Shown here in pieces: positions 35,629 to 44,001 of a DNA stretch of 64,000 nt (position 1 is its first letter; every line of letters begins with the position of its first letter). The translations under genes were made by a program, and so were the position numbers. A model generated the notes under the pieces. That model was given only the letters and a program-made list of their open reading frames with translations. It was not told the DNA's origin and searched no databases. This stretch comes from Halorhabdus tiamatea SARL4B. GTDB taxonomy: Archaea; Halobacteriota; Halobacteria; Halobacteriales; Haloarculaceae. The DNA lies in contig NC_021913.1 in assembly GCF_000470655.1 (NCBI RefSeq), positions 1-64,000 on the forward strand. The letters are read 5' to 3'.

Positions 35629-37074
35629 GGTCGTGTCGCAAAGCGGTCTAGAGTTTGCCTCTGGTACTCTCAATTGAGAGGTCACAGCTCATTGCTGTTT
35701 TGGTCGATCGCTGGAGCAGTTCATCAAGGAACGCCTGGTAGTGCTCTGGATCAGCGTACTTCACCAGCCGAAGCTGGAGTATCGCCTCTAATCCCTCCGT
35801 TGTCCAGCGCATCCACTGGTTCTTGCATCGCTTGCTGACTTCGCCCATCAGCCGTTCGACGGGGTTCGAGGTCCACGGCACCTCGAACCCCTCGACAGCC
35901 TGCTCGGCAAACGTCACGATCGACGGCACCCACCGCCGAAGATACCCCGCAGCCTTCTCTGACCCGTACTGATCCAACTGCCACGCTGTCTTCTCGATAC
36001 GCTCGGTCGTTCGCGCGATCCGCTCGCGGATCGCCGCGAACTCCTCTTCCGGCCGGTGCTTGGCGACCGAATTCTTCAGATGGAACACCTCGTCGATCAC
36101 CTCCGAGACGATCTCGTTTCGTCGATCCAAGGAGAACACGCCGTCGTCCCAGAGGTTGTAGTCCAGTGTTCGGCCGACGTGGACGAGATCAAGTTGGTGA
36201 TTGCGATTTTCGTCGGTAAAGGCCGTGACCATACCCTCCTCAGCGTCACTGACGACCGTCGCGTCGTCAGTGACTGCGTCGATGTCGTCGAGGTCGGCGG
36301 CTGTCTCGTCCCAGTCAGCGTTGACCGAGAGATCCAGCAGGGAGCGGGACTCCTCGGCAGTATCTTTGCCGAGCGTGGCTTGGACGGAGTGGTACGAGCG
36401 GTCGTCGTCTTGACTGTGACACTTCGTGGCGTCAGGAATAACCGCATCAGCGTCTGTGTCAGCGACACAGTCTGGAAGGAACTGTTTGAGCTTGCTGCCG
36501 TATTCTCTGGCGCGGCGGTTGATCGTGGTCGGCGACGGCATCTCCGAGAGGATGCCGTCGCCGTGGTCAGCGGCGTCACGATAGCTGAGCGAGGTAGCGA
36601 GATCGACGCTCTTGGCCGCAATGTCCTGCTGATAACGGTTTTCTCCGTCGAAGCTAAGAACATCTTCGACGGGGCGGAAGTAGCTGGGTTCGTCGTGGTC
36701 AGCGGCGGTATCTTCGACGTAGTGAAGGTCGAATTCGTGCTCACCGGCGGTTGTGACGGCCGTGCGGGTATCGGTACCGGCGCGTTGGTAGCGCTGGTCA
36801 CCGTTGCCGTGGGCGTGTTTTTCACCACAGAGCGCCTCGACGCGAGCCGCGTCGAGGCTCTCGACGAGTCCTTCGAGAAGAACTGATTCGATGTTCTGAT
36901 CGGTGATGAACTCGGCAAGCGTGGCCAGCGGTATCGTTTTGTCGTCGTCGATGCTAACGGTCAACCGCACGTCGATTGTGGCGTGCATGGGGCACCTCTC
37001 GGAGTGGACACCAGAGGCGTCCCCTTCCTCAGGGGAGTCAGTTACTGAACTCTAGAGGACTTTGCGACACGACC
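35629..37074 (-). mobile_element. ISH6-like insertion sequence, copy 1
   Basis: A 1446-bp element with terminal inverted repeats beginning GGTCGTGTCGCAAAG at both ends, and an 8-bp target duplication AAAGATCT on each side (35621-35628 and 37075-37082). Length and duplication size fit ISH6. It is inverted relative to copy 2, which appears identical. Confidence 0.88.
35648..36988 (-). CDS. ISH6-like transposase, copy 1
   Basis: A 446-residue transposase that fills its element. It begins MHATIDVRLTVSIDDDKTIP. Candidate DDE residues are D in AVIPDATKCHS (about 190), D in ATVVSDAEEGM (about 250) and E in SNPVERLMGEVSKRCKN (about 380). The zinc-like C/H residues CGEKHAHGNGDQRYQRAG near 55 are conserved in both copies. 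The frame is intact and identical to copy 2, so recent transposition is likely. Confidence 0.88.
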   Translation of the reverse strand: MHATIDVRLTVSIDDDKTIPLATLAEFITDQNIESVLLEGLVESLDAARVEALCGEKHAHGNGDQRYQRAGTDTRTAVTTAGEHEFDLHYVEDTAADHDEPSYFRPVEDVLSFDGENRYQQDIAAKSVDLATSLSYRDAADHGDGILSEMPSPTTINRRAREYGSKLKQFLPDCVADTDADAVIPDATKCHSQDDDRSYHSVQATLGKDTAEESRSLLDLSVNADWDETAADLDDIDAVTDDATVVSDAEEGMVTAFTDENRNHQLDLVHVGRTLDYNLWDDGVFSLDRRNEIVSEVIDEVFHLKNSVAKHRPEEEFAAIRERIARTTERIEKTAWQLDQYGSEKAAGYLRRWVPSIVTFAEQAVEGFEVPWTSNPVERLMGEVSKRCKNQWMRWTTEGLEAILQLRLVKYADPEHYQAFLDELLQRSTKTAMSCDLSIESTRGKL

Positions 37075-37428
37075 AAAGATCTTCAAGGACGCTCCCGATC
37101 TCGATCCCGACACCGAGGTTATCACCGACCTGTGGGGCGATGAAGATTGTCGCATTGCTTGCCTGTGCAAAGGCGATACTCTGGGTGGCTGCATCCATTT
37201 CGTCAAGCGGGATCCCGACGTCAATCGCAAGAAAGGCGTTGAACTCGCGCTCGCGTAGGCAATCCCGTGTTTCTTCAAGAAGACGAAAGACCTCGTCTTC
37301 GGAGTAGTCGCCACTCTCCCCGTCCCACGTCGCGAACGACGGTGCGTCGGTCTCGACATCCGCGTCCGCCGGTAACAGTGTGTCAACATCGAACGTCCGG
37401 TACGGCCCCATCACGTAGACGAGAAATT

Positions 37429-38874
37429 GGTCGTGTCGCAAAGTCCTCTAGAGTTCAGTAACTGACTCCCCTGAGGAAGGGGACGCCTCTGGTGTCCACT
37501 CCGAGAGGTGCCCCATGCACGCCACAATCGACGTGCGGTTGACCGTTAGCATCGACGACGACAAAACGATACCGCTGGCCACGCTTGCCGAGTTCATCAC
37601 CGATCAGAACATCGAATCAGTTCTTCTCGAAGGACTCGTCGAGAGCCTCGACGCGGCTCGCGTCGAGGCGCTCTGTGGTGAAAAACACGCCCACGGCAAC
37701 GGTGACCAGCGCTACCAACGCGCCGGTACCGATACCCGCACGGCCGTCACAACCGCCGGTGAGCACGAATTCGACCTTCACTACGTCGAAGATACCGCCG
37801 CTGACCACGACGAACCCAGCTACTTCCGCCCCGTCGAAGATGTTCTTAGCTTCGACGGAGAAAACCGTTATCAGCAGGACATTGCGGCCAAGAGCGTCGA
37901 TCTCGCTACCTCGCTCAGCTATCGTGACGCCGCTGACCACGGCGACGGCATCCTCTCGGAGATGCCGTCGCCGACCACGATCAACCGCCGCGCCAGAGAA
38001 TACGGCAGCAAGCTCAAACAGTTCCTTCCAGACTGTGTCGCTGACACAGACGCTGATGCGGTTATTCCTGACGCCACGAAGTGTCACAGTCAAGACGACG
38101 ACCGCTCGTACCACTCCGTCCAAGCCACGCTCGGCAAAGATACTGCCGAGGAGTCCCGCTCCCTGCTGGATCTCTCGGTCAACGCTGACTGGGACGAGAC
38201 AGCCGCCGACCTCGACGACATCGACGCAGTCACTGACGACGCGACGGTCGTCAGTGACGCTGAGGAGGGTATGGTCACGGCCTTTACCGACGAAAATCGC
38301 AATCACCAACTTGATCTCGTCCACGTCGGCCGAACACTGGACTACAACCTCTGGGACGACGGCGTGTTCTCCTTGGATCGACGAAACGAGATCGTCTCGG
38401 AGGTGATCGACGAGGTGTTCCATCTGAAGAATTCGGTCGCCAAGCACCGGCCGGAAGAGGAGTTCGCGGCGATCCGCGAGCGGATCGCGCGAACGACCGA
38501 GCGTATCGAGAAGACAGCGTGGCAGTTGGATCAGTACGGGTCAGAGAAGGCTGCGGGGTATCTTCGGCGGTGGGTGCCGTCGATCGTGACGTTTGCCGAG
38601 CAGGCTGTCGAGGGGTTCGAGGTGCCGTGGACCTCGAACCCCGTCGAACGGCTGATGGGCGAAGTCAGCAAGCGATGCAAGAACCAGTGGATGCGCTGGA
38701 CAACGGAGGGATTAGAGGCGATACTCCAGCTTCGGCTGGTGAAGTACGCTGATCCAGAGCACTACCAGGCGTTCCTTGATGAACTGCTCCAGCGATCGAC
38801 CAAAACAGCAATGAGCTGTGACCTCTCAATTGAGAGTACCAGAGGCAAACTCTAGACCGCTTTGCGACACGACC
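37429..38874 (+). mobile_element. ISH6-like insertion sequence, copy 2
   Basis: The same 1446-bp element in opposite orientation, with terminal GGTCGTGTCGCAAAG repeats and an 8-bp target duplication GAGAAATT (37421-37428 and 38875-38882). It sits 354 bp from copy 1 in the same host gene. Because each copy has its own perfect duplication, these are two independent insertions rather than one composite. Confidence 0.88.
37515..38855 (+). CDS. ISH6-like transposase, copy 2
   Basis: Its 446 residues are identical to the copy 1 transposase. The start ATG 37515 lies 86 bases inside the element's left end, and the stop is 19 bases before its right end. Both copies are complete and presumably functional. 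Confidence 0.88.
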   Translation: MHATIDVRLTVSIDDDKTIPLATLAEFITDQNIESVLLEGLVESLDAARVEALCGEKHAHGNGDQRYQRAGTDTRTAVTTAGEHEFDLHYVEDTAADHDEPSYFRPVEDVLSFDGENRYQQDIAAKSVDLATSLSYRDAADHGDGILSEMPSPTTINRRAREYGSKLKQFLPDCVADTDADAVIPDATKCHSQDDDRSYHSVQATLGKDTAEESRSLLDLSVNADWDETAADLDDIDAVTDDATVVSDAEEGMVTAFTDENRNHQLDLVHVGRTLDYNLWDDGVFSLDRRNEIVSEVIDEVFHLKNSVAKHRPEEEFAAIRERIARTTERIEKTAWQLDQYGSEKAAGYLRRWVPSIVTFAEQAVEGFEVPWTSNPVERLMGEVSKRCKNQWMRWTTEGLEAILQLRLVKYADPEHYQAFLDELLQRSTKTAMSCDLSIESTRGKL

Positions 38875-39068
38875 GAGAAATTGCTCTCGTCGGACCGGGT
38901 CGAGTGCAGCCGAGTCATCCACAACACGGGGGAGATTTTCGATGATCCGCTGCCGCATGCAGGTCACGCTTCAACGTACAGTTATATAAATACCGGCGTT
39001 CTCAAGAATATTCTAGTCGAGAAAGACTAAGTACGTGGTGGGCTAGTATTCGAGTGAGGAAGTTCCAG

Positions 39069-39461
39069 ATGTCCGAAACCGATCGTCAGTCGACTGGGGA
39101 CGTTCGCCGGCCCGAGCCACCGCTGCCGAAAGACAGCGGGCTGACGCTCGAAGAATACCTCGCGATGCAGCAGGCTATCGGTCATTCGACGCGGTTTCGG
39201 ATCCTGCGCACGCTCGTCGCCAACGACGAACTGAGTGCAGCTGATCTCAAAGCTGCGGTTGACGTCGAATCCCACAATTTCCATTACCATCTGGACGAAC
39301 TCGTTGACGTCGGCCTCGTCGACAAGCGTCAGCGACGGACTGCTGACAGCCAGGGATTCTACACGTACTATCGGCCGACAGCGATGGGCCGCGGCATCCT
39401 CGAGCACGGCGTCGAAGAACTCATGCGCCGTGAACGTGAGTTCAACGACGTGTATGCATAA
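39069..39461 (+). CDS. ArsR-type winged-helix regulator
   Basis: A 130-residue regulator. A disordered acidic start (to about 28) is followed by a canonical winged helix: MQQAIGHSTRFRILRTLVAN, LSAADLKAAVDVESHNFHYH, LDELVDVGLVDKRQRR and a wing ending GFYTYYRPTAMGRGIL. HYHLDEL is the recognition-helix region seen in many haloarchaeal ArsR/HTH_20 proteins. It is isolated between the IS-disrupted gene and the VapBC module, so no target is suggested. A TATA-like TTATATAAATAC lies at 38983-38994, too far upstream to be certain. Confidence 0.8.
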   Translation: MSETDRQSTGDVRRPEPPLPKDSGLTLEEYLAMQQAIGHSTRFRILRTLVANDELSAADLKAAVDVESHNFHYHLDELVDVGLVDKRQRRTADSQGFYTYYRPTAMGRGILEHGVEELMRREREFNDVYA

Positions 39462-39645
39462 GATGATCACCATGTGACCGAGCCAGACTCTGTTACACAT
39501 CGAACACGGGGAGAAGTTCTATCTCATCTGGCCGTGGGTGGCTTCGAGGGAGTGAATGCGATCAGCGAGTGAGGCCGATACCGGCAGACTCGTTCTCGTG
39601 AACGTGGTGGGATTGCGGTGGGAAAACTGGGTGTAGAACCACCGA

Positions 39646-40068
39646 CTACGCGGACCCGTCTCGGAACCGCTCTACTGGGACATCGGAGACTTCGTCGTAG
39701 TCGTCGTCCCCGCCGACCAACAGTGTCCCCCCGACGTGCTCGGCCGTCGCCAGAGCGAACGAATCCCCAAGCGCAGGGTTGTACTGCAGGACGTACTCGG
39801 ACGCCGCCACCCACGCATCGCTGACGGTCACGGTCTCGATACCGAGATCCGTGAGCCAGTCGAGATATTCGTCGGCCGTGTCCCGGTCGTACTTCCGGGC
39901 GATCGTATACCGGAACTCGGAGAGGTTCACGTAGCTCGCGTAGCCGATAGTCTCTCCGAGGGCGACCGCATCGAGATACTCTTCGACCACATCGCTCCCG
40001 GGTTCCGCATCAGCATGTGCGATGAGCGGCTCGGCGTCGAAGACAACACGGTCAGGGATCACCGACAT
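39646..40068 (-). CDS. vapC: PIN-domain toxin of the VapC family
   Basis: A 140-residue PIN-fold ribonuclease. The acidic pocket is present: D11 in VVFDAEPLIAH, E50 in VNLSEFRYTIARK, D in ALGDSFALATAEH (about 101) and the D run in VGGDDDYDEV. VapC toxins cleave tRNA or rRNA, and are held inactive by VapB. The gene follows its antitoxin by two bases. The length is normal for the family. Confidence 0.88.
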   Translation of the reverse strand: MSVIPDRVVFDAEPLIAHADAEPGSDVVEEYLDAVALGETIGYASYVNLSEFRYTIARKYDRDTADEYLDWLTDLGIETVTVSDAWVAASEYVLQYNPALGDSFALATAEHVGGTLLVGGDDDYDEVSDVPVERFRDGSA

Positions 40069-40070
40069 TA

Positions 40071-40373
40071 CTACTCCCCGGTCGCGAACTCCGACTCACG
40101 GTCGTCACGGTCCTGCTCGCGTTTATCGCGAAGGATCGCAGTGGCGGGCTCGTCGGTCGTAGCCTCACTGTGGGCGGCGAAACCTCGCATCTCGCTCGGT
40201 GAGCGGACCTGTTCGACGATCACTGCTCCCTCGTCGGTCTCGCGGAAGAGGACTTTCCCCGGTGCCTCGATCCCGAGTTTCTCACGAAACCGCTTGGGAA
40301 TCGTCGCCTGGCCGTGCTTCGTCACCGCGACCACCTCCTTCTCAGATTCGTTCGACTGTTCTGATGTACTCAT
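40071..40373 (-). CDS. vapB: AbrB-type antitoxin of the VapB family
   Basis: A 100-residue antitoxin. The N-terminal SpoVT/AbrB swapped-hairpin domain reads VVAVTKHGQATIPKRFREKL, then GIEAPGKVLFRETDEGAVIV. The C-terminal 45 residues are charged and would wrap around VapC (MRGFAAHSEATTDE, ILRDKREQDRDD). It is the first gene of the pair, as usual, and probably represses its own promoter. A TATA-like stretch lies about 30 bases upstream (GCTTATCC read leftward). Confidence 0.88.
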   Translation of the reverse strand: MSTSEQSNESEKEVVAVTKHGQATIPKRFREKLGIEAPGKVLFRETDEGAVIVEQVRSPSEMRGFAAHSEATTDEPATAILRDKREQDRDDRESEFATGE

Positions 40374-40516
40374 TGTTCATAGTTTCTCTATATTCATGGA
40401 TAAGCGTTTCCCCGTGACTGTAGACGGCAACACTACTCCGATTTCGGCCGTCAAGCAGAGTCACAGGTAGCGAAACGACGGACGGAACGACGACAACGGT
40501 CGTCGATCCTCCAGGA

Positions 40517-40975
40517 TCACGGCGATCCAGTAGCTGTATCGCCAGCCGCTGGACCGAACGAGAGATTGATGACGAGTTCGTTGAACCAGACGATTGGTTG
40601 TTTACTCTGGCCGTCCTCCTCGAAGAAGATGATGCCCAGCTGGGCGAGCCGACTGAGTTCCTCGTGGACGTTCTTCACGTCCCGATCGACAATGCGTGCA
40701 GTCTCGTTGATGCTGGTTGGCCCTTCCTGGCGGATGGCCTCGATGAGATCAAGAACGCGGGGGGTCAGCGTTGCCATCAGCTCGTCGTAGCTCGTAAACG
40801 AGAGCGTCGGCGTGGACTCCACCGCGTCATCTTCTTCGAGTCCCTCGATCCCATCGGTGACGTCGTCGTGGAACTCGTCGGTCGACTTCACAGTCACGGC
40901 GAGGGTCGATTCGGCTCGAAGCTGTTCGCGCTCCAGTGGATGCAGCGGCGGCGTGGATTCGGTCATGGGGATCAC
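40517..40975 (-). CDS. Winged-helix protein, presumed antitoxin of a TumE-like pair
   Basis: A 152-residue protein. Residues about 70-125 are a winged helix: LTPRVLDLIEAIRQEGPTSI, NETARIVDRDVKNVHEELSR, LAQLGIIFFEEDGQSKQP. This is the HVO_A0114-like regulator type found beside TumE-like genes in haloarchaea. It lies 15 bases downstream of such a gene, which is disrupted. If that partner is dead the antitoxin would be orphaned. The C-terminal FNELVINLSFGP tail is typical of the group. Confidence 0.75.
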   Translation of the reverse strand: MIPMTESTPPLHPLEREQLRAESTLAVTVKSTDEFHDDVTDGIEGLEEDDAVESTPTLSFTSYDELMATLTPRVLDLIEAIRQEGPTSINETARIVDRDVKNVHEELSRLAQLGIIFFEEDGQSKQPIVWFNELVINLSFGPAAGDTATGSP

Positions 40976-40990
40976 CGTGGTGTACTGGCC

Positions 40991-41384
40991 TCACTCGACG
41001 TCGAACTCGGTCTTCGGGATCTCGCTCCAGAACCGTTCCCAGAGTTCGACCATCCCGGGGAACGTGATGATTTCCGGGTCGGAATCCGGTGCGACGTGCA
41101 GTTCGTGTCCTGTCGTGTCTTCGTGGGAGTTGTCGTCTCGAAACGGCAGCGCCGTTTCGACGAGTCGTCGAAAATCTTCGATTTTCGAGATACCGACGAA
41201 TCGTCCCATCGGCGAGCGTGCGGGGTGGATCCGGCTCGGTCGCGCCGTAGTGGAGCTTGTAGGCCCACCCAGATGAGTACGCGTCACGATCTGTCCGCGT
41301 GCAGAACACGCGGATGACGGTCCCATCGGGGTACTTCCTCGCGTCGCTTACGCCATCCAGGTCGTCGTCGGTCGGTACGGCCAT
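40991..41384 (-). pseudogene. TumE-like gene interrupted by a 55-bp palindromic insertion
   Basis: From ATG 41384 the frame reads MAVPTDDDLDGVSDARKYPD, GWAYKLHYGATEPD and LADGTIRRY, then hits the insertion at 41190-41136. After it, in a different frame, come DNSHEDTTGHELHVAP and ITFPGMVELWERFWSEIP to the stop. The total is 394 bases; minus 55 it is 339, exactly 113 codons. Removing the insert gives TIRRYDNSHEDTTGHE, the pattern expected in TumE-like proteins (RYDNxHxxxxGHE). It would thus be a 112-residue protein and is otherwise undamaged. Confidence 0.8.
41136..41190. mobile_element. 55-bp double-hairpin mini-element
   Basis: Perfect terminal inverted repeats TCTCGAAA and TTTCGAGA bound two adjacent hairpins: CGAAACGGC-AGC-GCCGTTTCG (41139-41159) and TCGAAAATC-TTC-GATTTTCGA (41168-41188). 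No coding capacity exists. Its edges are defined by the host reading frame. It looks like a REP- or MITE-like unit; no source element was found in the window. Confidence 0.65.
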
Positions 41385-41627
41385 CCTCAACCATTGGTAC
41401 GCAGACCAACGGCATGAGAGTGTTGGTCAACAGACCACTTCCAAGGCACGTTGGCGAGGCCTGCAGCAGCTCACGCGCGATGGTGATTGGCGGATCACTC
41501 GCAGGTACAGTGGCCCCCGCATGCGGTATGGCGCAAGAGCCGGTCGGACACAGCACCGTGCATGGTAAGCGCAGACACTTTATAGGAATTCGAAACTTCT
41601 AAACTGGGTTTCGCCGAGTACCACACT

Positions 41628-41969
41628 ATGGCGGGTTTCCTCGGATTTATCCTGGTACTTTGGGTGGTGTTGGGGATCGCGGTGGGGATCGACGCGAGTA
41701 TCAACAGCTCTCAGAGTGGGTTTCTCTGGGGACTGGCCGTCTTCATCGGCGGCATCTTCGGCGTGTTGATCTACGTCCTGGTCGGGCGGGACAAGCCGGG
41801 TCGTGAGACATCGACCCGGCGGACGAACCAGCCCAGAAGTGCCGGCACAGCTGGACAGGGAGACGTCAGCCACGTGTGCAAGTCCTGTGGAGAGACGTAT
41901 CGGACGACCCCGTCGACGGAGATCGATACGTGCCGGAGTTGTGGCGGGATCCACGTCGAGCGCGTCTGA
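41628..41969 (+). CDS. Small membrane protein with C-terminal zinc ribbon
   Basis: A 113-residue protein. Two transmembrane helices occupy about 4-24 (FLGFILVLWVVLGIAVGI) and 32-52 (GFLWGLAVFIGGIFGVLIYV). A basic linker (55-75) follows, then a zinc ribbon with CKSCGETY (about 85) and CRSCGGIH (about 103). The cytoplasmic ribbon on a membrane anchor is a common small-protein design in haloarchaea; the partner is unknown. The start ATG 41628 is well placed before the first helix. Confidence 0.75.
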   Translation: MAGFLGFILVLWVVLGIAVGIDASINSSQSGFLWGLAVFIGGIFGVLIYVLVGRDKPGRETSTRRTNQPRSAGTAGQGDVSHVCKSCGETYRTTPSTEIDTCRSCGGIHVERV

Positions 41970-42365
41970 CCAGTGGCGGTATAACTCGTGTTTCTGTTGG
42001 GCGGGTCCGCAACTGCCGACGAGTGTCTCATACCGCTAGTCGTAATGAAAGCCGGACCGGGAATGGTGGACCGCGAACGGAGTATACTCAAACAACGTCC
42101 GGTCCACTCAGAACCCTCAGGGGAGAGGGTGGGGGATGGAAGTCTTCCGGTCCATTTTCATGTCCCAGTAACAGCGGCAAGAATCTTGTGGCCGAATCGC
42201 ATGGCTGGACGGTGTCGACAAAGTACCTGCAGGCGGGTATCTCACAATGCGGAAACGGATCCGGAAGCCTATCGAACCGCCAGGCGTGACGGTGATCGAC
42301 TTGACATCCGGAAACCCGGAAACGACACACCGAGCCCTAAGGGACGCCCAGACGCCCACCAACGT
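41970..42365. other. Gene-free 396-bp stretch
   Basis: No convincing gene, IS border or repeat is seen. It includes a G/A-rich segment (CAGGGGAGAGGGTGGGGGAT near 42118), and frames across it lack family features. It may hold promoters for the three-gene operon that follows. Confidence 0.4.
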
Positions 42366-42590
42366 ATGGGTCCCTACCCCGCTACGACCTTCGAGTTTCC
42401 GACCGTAGAGTGCCCCGGCTGTGGCGGCCGGCAGTACAATCCCGACCGGGATTTCTGCCTGTGGTGTCTCCACGAGGAGGGCGAACGCATCCGACAGCAC
42501 GTCGACGAGCACCTGTCCCGGTCCGCGATCTACGGGCTTCAGACGCCATCGAAACCACCGACGCCCGGCCAGAGGAGTGGTCGGCGATGA
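42366..42590 (+). CDS. Small zinc-finger protein
   Basis: A 74-residue protein with CPGCGGRQYNPDRDFCLWCL near residues 17-36, a compact C-x2-C/C-x2-C knuckle, followed by a helix (HEEGERIRQHVDEHLSRS). Its stop overlaps the next ATG (ATGA, 42587-42590), making it the first gene of a three-gene coupled operon ending in an exonuclease-like gene. The function is unknown. Confidence 0.65.
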   Translation: MGPYPATTFEFPTVECPGCGGRQYNPDRDFCLWCLHEEGERIRQHVDEHLSRSAIYGLQTPSKPPTPGQRSGRR

Positions 42591-42676
42591 GTAACGACAC
42601 ACTTGAAGAGGCCTACGACGGCGTCGACGAAGCCTACGTCCTGCTCGCCGAAGGTGATACTGGAGGAGTGGAATGA
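42587..42676 (+). CDS. 29-residue acidic micro-protein in an overlapping operon
   Basis: The frame reads MSNDTLEEAYDGVDEAYVLL and ends in GGVE. Four-base ATGA overlaps join it to the genes on both sides, which is strong positional support despite its length. It is an acidic helix, possibly a partner or regulator of the exonuclease-like protein. Confidence 0.55.
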   Translation: MSNDTLEEAYDGVDEAYVLLAEGDTGGVE

Positions 42677-43317
42677 CGGAGTTGACGACGATTGCCTTCG
42701 ATATCGAAACAACAGGGTTTCAGGCCGGTGATGAACTCACAGTAGTTGGGTTCGATTCGGCGGTATCGTCGCGAGTATTTCTCCATACCGAAACAACGCC
42801 AGAAGCAGGCCTCGCAGATCGGCTCAACGACACCCTCCAGACACCGGTACAGCTCTCACTCCACGACAGTGAACAAGAACTCCTGAACGAACTAGCGACG
42901 TTCGTCACGTCGACACTCACCCAACGAGATGCAAAGCTCGTCGCATACAACGGTGAGCGGTGGAACGGAGGATTCGACCTCCCGTTCCTTCGCACACGGC
43001 TCTGTACGCACGGGCTCGAGTGGCCGTTTGGCACGTTGCCATACGTCGACGTGATGGATGTCTTCGAGACACGCTTCAATACGAGTGAAGACACACTGAG
43101 TGGCGTCTACGAGGAACTGATCGGCGCCGGATTGAACGACCTGGATCCATTCACCGACAGTAGCGAGGCAGTCACCGCATGGGAGGAGGGAGCCTACGAG
43201 CCACTCATCATCCACAATGTCGCGGATATTCGACGGACTCGAGCGTTGATGGAGCTTGCAGAACGGTATTGTTCAAAGTCGGATTTCTCTATGAAGTCGC
43301 TAGAGCCTATCGCCTGA
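42673..43317 (+). CDS. RNase H-fold 3'-5' exonuclease-like protein (DEDD family)
   Basis: A 214-residue protein. Exo I is FDIETTGF (D9 and E11), Exo II is around YNGERWNGGFDLPFLR (about 95-110, with the Asp in GGFDLP), and a final acidic motif is HNVADIRRT (about 177-185). These follow the DnaQ/PolB-exonuclease order. Family enzymes degrade single-stranded DNA or RNA from the 3' end. It is the last gene of the ATGA-coupled trio with a zinc knuckle and a micro-protein, so these may act together on nucleic acid. No polymerase domain is present. Confidence 0.75.
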   Translation: MTELTTIAFDIETTGFQAGDELTVVGFDSAVSSRVFLHTETTPEAGLADRLNDTLQTPVQLSLHDSEQELLNELATFVTSTLTQRDAKLVAYNGERWNGGFDLPFLRTRLCTHGLEWPFGTLPYVDVMDVFETRFNTSEDTLSGVYEELIGAGLNDLDPFTDSSEAVTAWEEGAYEPLIIHNVADIRRTRALMELAERYCSKSDFSMKSLEPIA

Positions 43318-43411
43318 AGAACTCGCTTCTCAGTGAGGGTTCGTAAAGGAAAACACTCGGATTGGTTCCTAAGGTGGGCTACGACCTGCGTTGTGTGGTA
43401 TATACGAGTCC

Positions 43412-43450
43412 GTGTGATGACATCCTCCCCGCCGTGAACAGTACTTCAGA
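43412..43450 (-). repeat. Second solo TnpB-type right-end scar
   Basis: Reading leftward the sequence is CACGGCGGGGAGGATGTCAT, again the terminal part of haloarchaeal TnpB-element right ends (compare 25.48 and 31.47 kb). No transposon gene is attached. Confidence 0.45.
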
Positions 43451-43531
43451 ACGTCATTCTCTACAGCGTCTTCAGAGACATAGTTCCTCGCTAGCCGGAC
43501 TGATCGCAGATTCACTCATTTTCGCGTATTT

Positions 43532-43879
43532 CTACTCAAGAACTTGTACGCTAACGTCGTTCACCTCAAACAGTACCGATTCTTCTTTGTTTCCGCGATC
43601 GTATCGCCATTTCACCTCAACTGTCCAGCCTTTCGGAGTTCGTTTCGCTTTAACACTACCTGGGGTCTCGACATGGTCGGGCGGTGCGATAGAATGCTCT
43701 TCGGTGAGTATCTTGATGAGACACCCCTCCTCAATATCAGTGGTGAACCCCTCGGCCCAGTCCTCACCGAATTCAACGCGTACTCTCTGTACTCCAGTAA
43801 TTCCCCACTCGTCTCCTTGGCCACGGTCAACGCTCATAACGGATTTACGAAAGTGCCGGATTTGATTCTTACCCGTCAA
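43532..43879 (-). CDS. Small hypothetical protein, 115 residues
   Basis: A soluble, beta-rich protein. Recognisable stretches are VQRVRVEFGEDWAEGFTTDI, EEGCLIKILTEEHSIAPPDH and GWTVEVKWRYDRGNKEESVL. I do not know the family. The start is uncertain: Met15 (SVDRGQGDEWG region) would also fit. It borders the replication region but points away from it. Confidence 0.5.
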   Translation of the reverse strand: MTGKNQIRHFRKSVMSVDRGQGDEWGITGVQRVRVEFGEDWAEGFTTDIEEGCLIKILTEEHSIAPPDHVETPGSVKAKRTPKGWTVEVKWRYDRGNKEESVLFEVNDVSVQVLE

Positions 43880-44001
43880 GAGATACCATAGCAGAATAGG
43901 TTACTGGCATGGAATTTCCAGCAGTGCCATCAAACGCGTTTGTTGAAAACTCGAGAAAGTGCGGGTGTATAGTGGATTGCATCCGCCAACACCAAGCAAT
44001 G

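Larger units (their letters stand above)
35382..38958 (-). pseudogene. Haloarchaeal DUF7509-like gene split by two ISH6-like insertions
   Basis: Three exon-like pieces on the minus strand join exactly when both IS copies and one copy of each 8-bp target duplication are removed. The N-terminal piece (38958-38867) reads MRQRIIENLPRVVDDSAALD...RREQF. The middle piece (37436-37067) continues FLVYVMGPYRTFDVDTLLP ... GIEIGSVLEDL. The C-terminal piece (35628-35382) reads FSTADMEGPAAEATPPERTR ... AELYGSLERRG and stops. The YVMGPYR block resembles nucleoside deoxyribosyltransferase-like or DUF7509 proteins of haloarchaea; the activity is unknown. Insertions are recent, because the reading frame is otherwise undamaged. 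Confidence 0.82.

Noticed and set aside
36056-36918. Two frames of about 275 residues inside the ISH6-like transposase gene, mirrored at 37585-38447
   Set aside because: They recur identically in both IS copies only because the transposase is identical, and show no family features.
35629-38874. A composite transposon formed by the two ISH6-like copies
   Set aside because: Each copy has its own perfect 8-bp duplication and the outer flanks do not match each other, so two single insertions fit better.
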